From JARYLZ01 sp964388275 (lineage in GTDB: Bacteria > Bacteroidota > Ignavibacteria > SZUA-365), in the NCBI GenBank assembly GCA_964388275.1, contig CAYLZD010000087.1, positions 1-7,345 on the forward strand: 7,345 bases of DNA, in the 5' to 3' direction. The notes below the pieces were generated by a model. That model saw only the letters and a list, made by a program, of their open reading frames with translations, was not told the DNA's origin and searched no databases. Positions 1 through 5,207 of this stretch are shown here, in pieces. Both the position numbers and the translations under genes were made by a program. Position 1 is the first letter of the stretch, and each line of letters begins with the position of its first letter.

Positions 1-43
1 GCCGAAGGCGCGCAAGGTGACAGCCCGGGGCATCGCCCCGGGT
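1..43 (+). repeat. REP-like double hairpin, plus orientation, cut by window start
   Basis: Two hairpins in series are visible: a short GCC-GAA-GGC stem at 1-9, possibly longer outside the window, then a 12-nt spacer, then a strong stem AGCCCGGGGC-ATC-GCCCCGGG ending at 43. The layout matches the minus-strand copy at 290-338 (hairpin with GAA loop, spacer, AGCCC-type hairpin with 3-nt loop). The second stem carries paired changes (A-T in one copy, G-C in the other), which suggests that structure is conserved rather than sequence alone. It resembles dispersed extragenic palindromes associated with IS200-like transposases, and such a gene lies at 380-841. The copy is truncated, so its full left end is unknown. 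Confidence 0.6.
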
Positions 44-197
44 ATGCGGCGCGGGAATCGCCCCGGGTGTACGGCGCGGGCATCGCCCCGGGTATGCGGC
101 CCGGGGCATCGCCCCGGTTGTTCGGCGCGGACATCGCCGCGGGCGTACGGCGCGGACATCGCCGCGGGCGTACGGCGCGGACATCGCCGCGAACGCA
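22..197 (+). repeat. Seven-copy 25-bp GC-rich tandem array
   Basis: Seven consecutive units of 25 bp (one of 26) start at 22, 47, 72, 97, 123, 148 and 173. Each begins with CGGC or AGCC and has a GC-rich inverted core around a central ATCG (for example CCGGGGC-ATC-GCCCCGG in units 1 and 4, CGCGG-ACATCG-CCGCG in units 5-7). Units 5 and 6 are identical, and unit 7 differs only in its last few bases. The array appears to be a local expansion of the second hairpin of the REP-like element at 1-43. All reading frames through it are repeat-encoded Arg/Gly/Pro-rich strings, so I call no gene here. The following stretch, 198-289, is less GC-rich and shows nothing recognisable. Confidence 0.85.
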
Positions 198-289
198 ATG
201 CGGCGTTTCCGTATTTCACGTTTCGGATTCAACATCACCCGGGAATCCATTGTCATTATTGTATTGGTATGCATTCCGTTTCATTTCCC

Positions 290-338
290 ACCCAGGGCGT
301 TGCCCTGGGCTATCACATCACGGCCCTTCGGGCCTTTG
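290..338 (-). repeat. REP-like double hairpin, minus orientation
   Basis: On the plus strand there is a perfect 8-bp stem with 3-nt loop (CCCAGGGC-GTT-GCCCTGGG, 291-309) and a perfect 5-bp stem with 3-nt loop (GGCCC-TTC-GGGCC, 322-334), separated by 12 nt. Read on the minus strand, the order and loops match the copy at 1-43, so the pair forms an inverted arrangement around the 25-bp array. It lies about 45-90 nt beyond the stop codon of the transposase gene at 380-841. It could be an end structure of that element, a REP sequence mobilised by it, or a weak transcription terminator. From memory, very similar palindromes are dispersed in many Bacteroidota-like genomes. Confidence 0.7.
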
Positions 339-379
339 CGCCGCGATATCCATTCAATCCATACGCCAAACGTGACAGA

Positions 380-841
380 TCATTCCCACACATATCTCTC
401 ATCGAACTGAATATCATTGTTTTTCAGTAATTCACGGTATTCTTCCATGAATGTTATGCCTTTGTGATGTTCCAATTGACGCGCGATATATCTTTCAACC
501 GAAATACGATGTGTGCTGCTCACTGAAAATGCGCCGTACCCGTTTTGCCAACGGAATATCGATAGTTCCTTGCGGTTTTTCTTCAACCACTTTGTCGTCG
601 ATGTCTTGATCTCTTCCATGAGCTGCGCAGGAGATGCTGTACGCGGGTGAACTATCAGAAGATGTATGTGATCTTCAACCGAGCCCGCTTTCAGCAGTGC
701 GCCTTTCATTTCACGTATTATGCCTCCGATATAGCCATGGAGTTCTTCACGAATGACGTCCGTGATCCATGGTTCGCGGTTCTTCGTGGAGAAGACATAA
801 TGAATCAATATCCTCGCAAGCGACTGAGGCATGTCATTCAT
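380..841 (-). CDS. tnpA: IS200/IS605-type HUH tyrosine transposase (TnpA / REP-associated)
   Basis: A single-strand DNA transposase of the Y1 HUH family, 153 aa, the usual size for a compact TnpA. The metal-binding HUH motif is H58-I-H60 in the string EDHIHLLI. The candidate catalytic tyrosine is Y118 in ERYIARQLEHH, with Q122 four residues later as is typical. The C-terminal half carries the family block FRWQNGYGAFSVS (residues 96-108) and ends near DERYVWE. These enzymes cut and rejoin single strands at hairpin ends by a 5'-phosphotyrosine link. The hairpins at 290-338, just past its 3' end, are plausible substrates. No TnpB/IscB partner is present. The start is ATG at 841; an alternative ATG at 832 is equally possible because neither has a clear Shine-Dalgarno site. 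It lies downstream of the sugar cluster on the same strand and appears intact. Confidence 0.9.
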   Translation of the reverse strand: MNDMPQSLARILIHYVFSTKNREPWITDVIREELHGYIGGIIREMKGALLKAGSVEDHIHLLIVHPRTASPAQLMEEIKTSTTKWLKKNRKELSIFRWQNGYGAFSVSSTHRISVERYIARQLEHHKGITFMEEYRELLKNNDIQFDERYVWE

Positions 842-919
842 TAGATGAAAAACAATAAATAGAAATCCTAATCATAAGAATTTCAGTGGAGCTATTTCCT
901 TGTCTGATATCGCATTCCA

Positions 920-1573
920 TCACGGTTGTTTACGAAAATCCTTGTATGGGACCGTTCCCTGCGCCAGTTCCTCGGGTATCGGGTCGTTTTCGTCGAGATC
1001 CAGGCAGCGCAGGACGCCCGGCGCCGTCTCCTTATACCGGTATCCGCTTTCCGGGCAGCGCATTACTCCTTCGATATCGGCGTCCGGCAATCGATGTCCG
1101 TGCCGGCTCATCCACGCAACTCGGCGCGCGGGGACGCCGAGCATGAGGGCGTAGTCGGGAACGTCCTTCGAGACGACAGCGCCAGCGCCGATGAATGCAT
1201 AGCGTCCTATCGTTGTGCCGCATACTATTGTGGCGTTCGCGCCGATGGAGCAACCGCGCTTGAGCAGCGTGCGCTCGTACAAAGAGTGACGGTTTACCTG
1301 GGAGCGGGGATTTGTCACGTTCGTCAAAACGCAGGACGGCCCGAGAAATACATCATCCTCGATTACCGTGCCGGTGTACACCGACACGTTGTTCTGGATC
1401 TTGACGTTATTGCCGATCACCACGTCGTTGGCGATATGCACGTTCTGGCCGAGAATGCAGTCGCGTCCCAGGACGGCATTTTTCATGACGTGCGAGAAAT
1501 GCCAGATTTTTGTGCCGTCGCCGATAACGCAGGGTTCGTCGACGTAGGCGGAGTCGTGTTTGTAGTAGCTCAT
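920..1573 (-). CDS. wbpD: UDP-2-acetamido-3-amino-2,3-dideoxy-glucuronate N-acetyltransferase (WbpD/WlbB-like)
   Basis: A left-handed beta-helix acetyltransferase of 217 aa. Hexapeptide repeats run from about residue 10 to 150 (VIGDG, VLGRD, ILGQN, VVIGNN, then SIGAN, TIGRYAFIGAGAVVSKDVP), ending in the family signature LMLGVPAR near residues 143-150. The segment KIWHFSHV (22-29) with H25 and H28 and the loop GPSCVLTNVTNPRS (78-91) are characteristic of WbpD/WlbB. These enzymes acetylate the 3-amino group of UDP-GlcNAc(3NH2)A using acetyl-CoA in the cytoplasm, the last step to UDP-GlcNAc(3NAc)A. It is somewhat longer than the roughly 190-aa Pseudomonas enzyme. The extra C-terminal part carries MRCPESGYRY and a second cysteine (C173, C190), an ending I associate with related proteins. 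The wbpB- and wbpE-like genes in the window support the substrate assignment. The ATG at 1573 lacks a Shine-Dalgarno site. Downstream, 842-919 shows nothing. Confidence 0.88.
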   Translation of the reverse strand: MSYYKHDSAYVDEPCVIGDGTKIWHFSHVMKNAVLGRDCILGQNVHIANDVVIGNNVKIQNNVSVYTGTVIEDDVFLGPSCVLTNVTNPRSQVNRHSLYERTLLKRGCSIGANATIVCGTTIGRYAFIGAGAVVSKDVPDYALMLGVPARRVAWMSRHGHRLPDADIEGVMRCPESGYRYKETAPGVLRCLDLDENDPIPEELAQGTVPYKDFRKQP

Positions 1574-1589
1574 ATTGTCACTGCGAAAA

Positions 1590-1640
1590 GCGGAGGAGCG
1601 GAGTAGGAGCGGAGGAGCGGAGGAGCGGTAGAGCGGAATG
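1590..1640. repeat. 8-bp purine array, left flank of S23 cargo 1
   Basis: Units of GCGGAGGA run head to tail at 1590, 1598, 1609 and 1617, then degenerate as GCGGTAGA (1625) and GCGGAATG (1633), with a 3-nt insertion at 1606-1608. The array lies 16 bp before the start codon of wbpD (which reads leftwards) and just before the S23-type gene at 1654. Its unit, rotated to CGGAGGAG, differs at one base from the reverse complement of the 8-bp unit to the right of that gene (CGGAAGAG, from 2072-2102). The two arrays therefore form inverted flanks. Confidence 0.85.
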
Positions 1641-1641
1641 G

Positions 1642-1668
1642 GAACATTATGCGATGTTCACGCGTGAA
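1642..1668. other. Overlapping palindromes at start of S23 cargo 1
   Basis: GAACAT-TATGCG-ATGTTC (1642-1659) is a perfect 6-bp stem with a 6-nt loop. The perfect 12-bp palindrome TTCACGCGTGAA (1657-1668) overlaps it. The first covers the ATG at 1654 and the second ends directly before the alternative ATG at 1669. They could be an operator, a translation-control hairpin or an end structure of the cargo cassette. Nothing in the sequence decides between these. Confidence 0.45.
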
Positions 1669-2063
1669 ATGACTGTGAGCGAACTTCGTAGAAATATTGA
1701 TCACGTGAGTCAGCTAAAGGTTTATAATTTTGGTATGGCAGCCGCCGGCCGCATTTTCGAGTTATCGAAGAGTTTTCCTACTGAAGAGCGGTATTCACTC
1801 ACTGATCAGATGCGTCGATCCAGCAGGTCCGTCTGTGCCAATCTGGCCGAAGCGTGGGGGAAGCGCATTTACCGCGCGGCCTTTCAATGTAAATTGAAGG
1901 ATGCAGAATCCGAGCGCTGGAAACACAAACATGGATTGTATTTGCTGAACATTGCGGATATATCGATCAACCAACGGCAAAGGAACTGCATGATTCCTAC
2001 CGTCAAGTCATCGGCATGCTGGTGTCCATGCGCACCCATCCTGAAAAATGGTCGATCAAATAA
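1654..2063 (+). pseudogene. S23-type four-helix-bundle protein with a one-base frameshift
   Basis: The first frame gives a recognisable four-helix-bundle (23S rRNA intervening-sequence protein-like) N-terminus: LKVYNFGMAAAGRIFELSKSFP, then SLTDQMRRSSRSVCANLAEAWGKR, with the family NLAEA/NIAEG turn. After LKDAESE (about 1912) homology leaves this frame and continues in another as ALETQTWIVFAEHCGYI and onward to a clean TAA at 2061-2063. The 410-nt length is one base short of 137 codons, so a single lost base near 1909-1914 explains the break. In the first frame, reading runs on into the assembly gap. S23-like proteins form small helical oligomers, and their cellular role is unclear. This one belongs to a different subgroup from the S23 genes at 3158 and 6773. 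The break may be real decay or a draft-assembly error, since a gap lies 40 bp past the stop. An ATG at 1669 is an alternative start. Confidence 0.8.
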
Positions 2064-2066
2064 TCC

Positions 2067-2102
2067 CTCCCCTCTTCCGCTCTTCCACTCTTCCCCTCTT
2101 CC
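2067..2102. repeat. 8-bp pyrimidine array, right flank of S23 cargo 1, cut by gap
   Basis: CTCTTCCN units occur at 2072, 2080, 2088 and 2096 (fourth base pairs G, A, C variants) and run directly into the N gap, so the true length is unknown. The reverse complement matches the left array at 1590-1640 in period and differs from its unit at one base. The array begins four bases after the S23 stop codon. Collapse of this repeat probably explains the assembly gap. Confidence 0.8.
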
Positions 2103-2202
2103 NNNNNNNNNNNNNNNNNNNNNNNNNNNNNNNNNNNNNNNNNNNNNNNNNNNNNNNNNNNNNNNNNNNNNNNNNNNNNNNNNNNNNNNNNNNNNNNNNN
2201 NN
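2103..2202. other. Assembly gap of exactly 100 N
   Basis: One hundred unknown bases, a conventional placeholder length, so the real distance is unknown. The gap hides the last residues and stop codon of wbpB (about 35-40 codons judging by the 316-aa Pseudomonas WbpB, from memory) and the outer part of the pyrimidine array at 2067-2102. Frames that read through the N run should not be taken as proteins. Confidence 0.99.
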
Positions 2203-3038
2203 CCGAATCCCCTCCCGGCGAGCGTCTCCTCGTACACCCGCGTGTGCAGATCAGTGAAGCCGTCGGAGAACTCCACTTCCTCACCGTCGATGAGAATGGA
2301 TCGAAACGTCCGTCCGCCGGCGGCGCGCACCTCGCCCGGGAGCTCGTTCTCGTCAATGGACAGCAGCCACGAGACGTCGGCGTTGCGCAGGGCCAGCCGC
2401 CCCTCCGCCCGGGATGGCGACAGCTCCAGCACGGAACTTTCGTCCACGGCGCCGAACAGCCATATCAGCAGGTCGAAGAAGTGTATGCCGATGTTGGTCA
2501 CGATACCTCCCGAGCGCGCCTCGTCGCCCTTCCACGAGTAGCGGTACCACGTCCCACGGGATGTGACGTAGCGCAGCGTCACCTCGTGCCGCCGGGCTTC
2601 CGTTTGAATGCGTTCGCGCAAGGCGACGAGTGAGGGATGCACGCGCAATTGCAGCACAGTATATACTTTCTTCCCTGTTTCCTGCTCCAACGCCGCAAGC
2701 GCGTCGAGATTCCAGGGATTGAGCACCAGCGGCTTCTCGCAGATCGCGTCCGCGCCTATGCGCAGGGCAAGCCGTATGTGCGCGTCGTGCAGATGATTCG
2801 GTGAGCAAATCGATACACATTGCACCTGCTCGCCATCTCTCCCCCGCCGAAGTTTCTCGAGGTGCCGGTCGAAGCGCTCGTACTCGGTGAAGAACGCGGC
2901 GTCGGGGAAATACCCGTCGAGCACACCCACCGCGTCGTGAGGATCTACGGCCGCGACGAGGCGGTTGCCGGTGTCGCGTATCGCCCTAAGATGCCGGGGC
3001 GCTATGTAGCCGGCTATGCCGGTGAGGGCGAAGTTCAT
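2203..3038 (-). CDS. wbpB: UDP-2-acetamido-2-deoxy-glucuronate 3-dehydrogenase (WbpB/WlbA-like), 3' end missing
   Basis: A Gfo/Idh/MocA-family NAD(H) oxidoreductase; about 278 residues are visible before the gap. The N-terminus MNFALTGIAGYIAPRHLRAI closely matches remembered WbpB sequences. Further landmarks are SICSPNHLHDAHI (76-88), the catalytic EKP (101-103, K102), YVTSRGTWYRYSWKGD (157-172) and TNIGIHFFDLL with H186. The visible part ends in FTDLHTRVYEETLAGRGF, about 35-40 residues before the expected end. The enzyme oxidises C3 of UDP-GlcNAcA to the 3-keto sugar that the WbpE aminotransferase then uses. In Pseudomonas the two enzymes work as a coupled pair, with the reduced cofactor recycled on WbpB. 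I chose the ATG at 3038 over an upstream ATG at 3077 because the extra residues would be read from the repeat array and family proteins begin at MxNFAL. The leader upstream is pyrimidine-rich and has no Shine-Dalgarno site. Confidence 0.93.
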
Positions 3039-3071
3039 GGGAGGGGAAGAGGGAAGGGGGAAGAGGGAAGA
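3039..3071. repeat. 7-bp purine array, left flank of S23 cargo 2
   Basis: Variants of GGGAAGA run from the base next to the wbpB start codon (3038) to 3071. The stretch 3043-3071 matches the reverse complement of 3569-3597 at 28 of 29 bases, the single mismatch being a G/T near position 3052. It is one arm of the inverted pair enclosing the S23 gene at 3158-3556. Confidence 0.9.
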
Positions 3072-3086
3072 AAACACATGTTTTCT
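3069..3086. promoter_or_regulatory. Perfect 8-2-8 inverted repeat AGAAAACA-CA-TGTTTTCT
   Basis: An 18-bp perfect dyad lies exactly at the inner edge of the purine array and 72 bp before the S23 start at 3158. Its size and the tiny 2-nt spacer suit a dimeric DNA-binding protein better than an RNA hairpin. A TATTAT that could be a -10 element occurs at 3111-3116, but I see no good -35 partner. A cassette end or recombination site is an alternative. Confidence 0.4.
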
Positions 3087-3120
3087 GGAACCGCGCTACT
3101 GTTTCGTGAGTATTATGATG

Positions 3121-3140
3121 ACGGTTGAATGAACAACCGT
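3121..3140. other. 7-bp stem, 6-nt loop hairpin upstream of S23 cargo 2
   Basis: ACGGTTG-AATGAA-CAACCGT is perfect and sits 17 bp before the S23 start codon. It is not followed by a T run, so a rho-independent terminator is unlikely. Hairpins of nearly the same shape lie at 1642-1659 and 4624-4643, also between a left array and its cargo gene. Confidence 0.45.
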
Positions 3141-3157
3141 GAGAAAGAGAGGGCACT

Positions 3158-3556
3158 ATGGATGATACCGGATTTGCGCGAGCGCATTGTCAACTCGAGG
3201 CGTGGAAAGCGGGAATCGCACTGAGCGAAGCTGTGTACACGACAACACGGAATTTCCCGTATCATGAACGATTAGGTCTCACGTCGCAGCTCCGACGCGC
3301 AGCAGTGTCCATTCCAACAAACATTGCAGAAGGGGCCGCGCGATCTGGACCGAGGGAATACATACGCTACTTGTACATCGCGCGTGGCTCTCTGAGCGAA
3401 TTGGAAACATTGATCCACATCTGCGTCAGACTCGGGTACCTGCCACCCTCGTCAGCCATAACACCCCATCTCCATTCCGTATCGCGATCTCTCTCCGGCC
3501 TCATCACATCAATCAGAAACAAGATCGATCGCGAATTACGACGGCCCACCCGTTAA
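3158..3556 (+). CDS. S23-type four-helix-bundle protein (23S rRNA IVS protein family), intact
   Basis: 132 aa, close to the family's usual 115-125 aa. Helix 1 contains LEAWKAGIALSEAVYTTTRNFP (13-34). The signature LGLTSQLRRAAVSIPTNIAEGAARSG follows (39-64), then YIRYLYIARGSLSELETLIHICVRLGYL (68-95) and a basic C-terminal helix. The family was first recognised in ORFs of intervening sequences within 23S rRNA, but there is no rRNA here. Free-standing members are common, their function is unsettled, and RNA or nucleic-acid binding is often suggested because of basic surfaces. The start ATG has a good site, AGAGAGGG, 4 nt upstream, unlike the sugar genes. The gene runs opposite to the sugar operon, and its stop codon abuts, without overlap, the rfbA stop codon on the other strand. 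It is enclosed by the 29-bp inverted arrays at 3043-3071 and 3569-3597. Confidence 0.9.
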   Translation: MDDTGFARAHCQLEAWKAGIALSEAVYTTTRNFPYHERLGLTSQLRRAAVSIPTNIAEGAARSGPREYIRYLYIARGSLSELETLIHICVRLGYLPPSSAITPHLHSVSRSLSGLITSIRNKIDRELRRPTR

Positions 3557-4462
3557 TTACCTCTTCCCTCTTCCCTCTTCCCCCTTCACTCTTCCCCCCT
3601 CCTCCAGCAACTCCAACAAATACGCCCCGTACGGATTCTTCCGCATCGCCTCGGCGAGGACACGCAACTGCGCGTCGTCTATCCACCCCATGCGCCAGGC
3701 GATCTCCTCCGGGCAGCCGATCTTGAGTCCCTGGCGCTGTTCGATGGTCTCGATGAACAGGGACGCCTGAAGCAGCGATTCGTGCGTCCCGGTATCGAGC
3801 CAAGCGGTGCCGCGGCTGAGTATGTCGACCTGCAATTCGCTGCGGGATAAATATTCGAGATTCAAATCCGTTATTTCCAATTCACCGCGGTGTGAGGGTT
3901 TCTGCGCACGCGCGAATTCCGCGGCGCGGCCGTCGTAGAAGTAAAGGCCGGGGACGGCGTAATTGGATTTCGGCTGCGCAGGTTTTTCCTCGATGGACAG
4001 CGCGGCGCCATCCGGATCGAATTCCACCACGCCGTAGCGCTCGGGGTTGCGCACGTAGTAGGCGAAGATGCGTCCGCCCGTGTCGAGTGCCGCGGCGCGC
4101 TGCAGCTTCTTCGCGAGGTCGGATCCGTAAAACAGATTGTCGCCGAGTATGAGGCACGACGGCCCGCCCGCGAGGAAGTTCTCACCGATGATGAAGGCTT
4201 GCGCCAGTCCGTCGGGCGACGGCTGCTCGGCGTAGGACAGCGATATCCCCCATTCGCCGCCGCTGCCGAGCAATTCGCGGAAGCGCGGCAGATCCTCCGG
4301 CGTGGATATGACGAGGATTTCGCGGATGCCGGCGAGCATCAGCGTCGACAGCGGATAATAGATCATCGGCTTGTCGTAAACCGGCAAAAGCTGCTTGCTC
4401 ACCACGCGAGTGAGCGGATGCAGCCGTGTTCCGGCGCCGCCGGCGAGGATGATGCCTTTCAT
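3557..4462 (-). CDS. rfbA: Glucose-1-phosphate thymidylyltransferase (RmlA/RfbA)
   Basis: 301 aa; makes dTDP-glucose from dTTP and glucose-1-phosphate in the cytoplasm, the first step to dTDP-L-rhamnose and other dTDP-deoxysugars. The nucleotide-binding signature GGAGTRLHPLT occupies residues 8-18, followed by SKQLLPVYDKPMIYYPLS (22-39, K23 and K31), the metal-binding ILGDNLFYG (105-113, D108), RYGVVEF (142-148), SIEEKP and GLYFYD (156-177), and the second metal site WLDTGTHESL (221-230, D223). The start at 4462 gives the canonical MKGIILAGG; an in-frame ATG at 4555 would add residues encoded by the 50-bp repeat and is rejected. The last 12 or so residues (EGGRVKGEEGRGKR region) are read from the purine array at 3561-3603, making the protein slightly longer than the usual 286-293 aa. 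That suggests the original stop was displaced. No rmlB, rmlC or rmlD is in the window. Confidence 0.95.
   Translation of the reverse strand: MKGIILAGGAGTRLHPLTRVVSKQLLPVYDKPMIYYPLSTLMLAGIREILVISTPEDLPRFRELLGSGGEWGISLSYAEQPSPDGLAQAFIIGENFLAGGPSCLILGDNLFYGSDLAKKLQRAAALDTGGRIFAYYVRNPERYGVVEFDPDGAALSIEEKPAQPKSNYAVPGLYFYDGRAAEFARAQKPSHRGELEITDLNLEYLSRSELQVDILSRGTAWLDTGTHESLLQASLFIETIEQRQGLKIGCPEEIAWRMGWIDDAQLRVLAEAMRKNPYGAYLLELLEEGGRVKGEEGRGKR
3561..3603. repeat. 7-bp pyrimidine array, right flank of S23 cargo 2, inside the rfbA 3' end
   Basis: CTCTTCC-type 7-bp units run from just after the S23 stop codon into the rfbA coding region. The portion 3569-3597 is the inverted partner of 3043-3071 (28/29). 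On the minus strand it encodes the Gly/Glu/Lys/Arg-rich tail of RfbA. Confidence 0.9.
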
Positions 4463-4498
4463 GGGGAGGGAACGGAGAACGGTTAAAGGGAAACGGGA
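4463..4498. repeat. Degenerate purine tract, left flank of nucleotidyltransferase cargo
   Basis: A nearly all-purine stretch with GAACGG/AAAGGG-like units begins at the base next to the rfbA start codon. It is less regular than the other arrays. It shares GGTTAAAGGG with GGGTAAAGGG in the reverse complement of the array at 5431-5525, so it occupies the position and strand sense of a left arm, but the match is only partial. Confidence 0.55.
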
Positions 4499-4508
4499 TG
4501 TAGATACT

Positions 4509-4620
4509 GTGTCACCCCGAGCTTGTCGAGGAGCGACGCTCTGTGAAGCGCACACCTGGTGTCACCCCGAGCTTGTCGAGGAGCGACGCGCTCTGTGAAG
4601 CGCACACCTGGTGTCACGCC
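4509..4620. repeat. Direct repeat, two copies of about 50 bp plus a partial third
   Basis: Copy 1 is 4509-4558 (50 bp) and copy 2 is 4559-4610 (52 bp, differing only by an extra GC after GAGCGACGC). A third copy stops after GTGTCAC at 4617. Each begins GTGTCACCCCGAGCTTGTCG, a motif I recognise as resembling a widely dispersed intergenic repeat in several bacterial phyla. The junction ACACC-T-GGTGT forms a small palindrome (4552-4562). It lies between rfbA and the 3' end of the nucleotidyltransferase gene. I see no gene in 4463-4634. Confidence 0.85.
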
Positions 4621-4623
4621 AAG

Positions 4624-4643
4624 TCAGCTTTAGTTCAAGCTGA
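4624..4643. other. 7-bp stem, 6-nt loop hairpin over the nucleotidyltransferase stop codon
   Basis: TCAGCTT-TAGTTC-AAGCTGA is perfect and includes the stop codon at 4635-4637 of the minus-strand gene. There is no T run after it on the minus strand, so it may stall exonucleases or mark a cassette edge rather than terminate transcription. Its shape is like that of the hairpin at 3121-3140. Confidence 0.45.
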
Positions 4644-5207
4644 TGCCCCGACTGCATCCCGTAGCGCCAGCAGGCGCGGGACGATGGTGTCGTCCTCCTT
4701 CAGAACTGCGAGGGGGGTCAATTCATTGATTATCAGCTTCCAATCCATCGACTTGCCCTGCCTGATTATAATCCCCCGAACATCATGCCAGTCGATTGCA
4801 CGGTTGGCGAATGCTTTCATTACGATGAGATCCTCAGCGCTGCAGGTAATCAATCGAATACCGACTTCATATTCGTGATCACTGGCTCGCTCTATCATTT
4901 TCTCCTCAAAAGGCAATCCGCCGAGTGCAACGTCGCATGAAATCCCATTATCCAGATAAAGGAGCAATACACGCTTTTGTAATGCAAAATCGAAAGCGTC
5001 AGGTATTCTTGAGGCGTAACGTTCGAGTATTCTCGCGACAAACAGCTCCTCATTGCCGAAACCTGTAAGAAGCGTCGCATCCGCATCAACAGTCAATCGA
5101 CCCTCCCCCCATCTCAGCACAGCCAAACCACCGATAAAGCAGAAGCTCCACTGCTGTTTACGCAGATACGTTTGGAATTCTTTTGCCGCGATGATCAGAT
5201 CATGCAT
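4635..5207 (-). CDS. Putative nucleotidyltransferase, AbiEii/MNT-like, likely toxin-type
   Basis: 190 aa with a minimal nucleotidyltransferase fold signature: FIGGLAVLRWGEGRLTVDAD (24-43) gives the GG loop (G26, G27) and the acidic pair D41 and D43. A third candidate acid is D92 in ISCDVALGGLPFE. A later AEDLIVMKAFANRAIDWHDV (124-143), with K131, D139 and D142, resembles the conserved helix of AbiEii-like proteins. Some members of this superfamily transfer nucleotides to tRNA or proteins as toxins of abortive-infection or type IV/VII modules; others have unknown targets. The start codon overlaps the end of the upstream 75-aa gene by 8 bp (ATGCATGA), so the two are translationally coupled. Base composition is lower in GC (about 47% in one line counted, against about 60% in rfbA), consistent with separate acquisition. 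Toxin activity is inference. Confidence 0.75.
   Translation of the reverse strand: MHDLIIAAKEFQTYLRKQQWSFCFIGGLAVLRWGEGRLTVDADATLLTGFGNEELFVARILERYASRIPDAFDFALQKRVLLLYLDNGISCDVALGGLPFEEKMIERASDHEYEVGIRLITCSAEDLIVMKAFANRAIDWHDVRGIIIRQGKSMDWKLIINELTPLAVLKEDDTIVPRLLALRDAVGASA

Noticed and set aside
322..338. Rho-independent terminator for tnpA
   Set aside because: The hairpin has a short stem and, read on the minus strand, no following T run; a REP-like role fits better.
17..430. Protein-coding genes in the 5' repeat zone
   Set aside because: The open frames are read through 25-bp repeats and hairpins, give Arg/Gly/Pro-rich strings in several frames and match no family.
926..1606. 226-aa plus-strand gene opposite wbpD
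   Set aside because: It is the antisense shadow of a GC-rich acetyltransferase gene; the minus strand has clear hexapeptide repeats and this frame resembles nothing.
1884..3077. Single long protein running through the N gap (wbpB fused to sequence antisense to the S23 gene)
   Set aside because: The frame is open only because the N run has no stops; WbpB must end within the gap.
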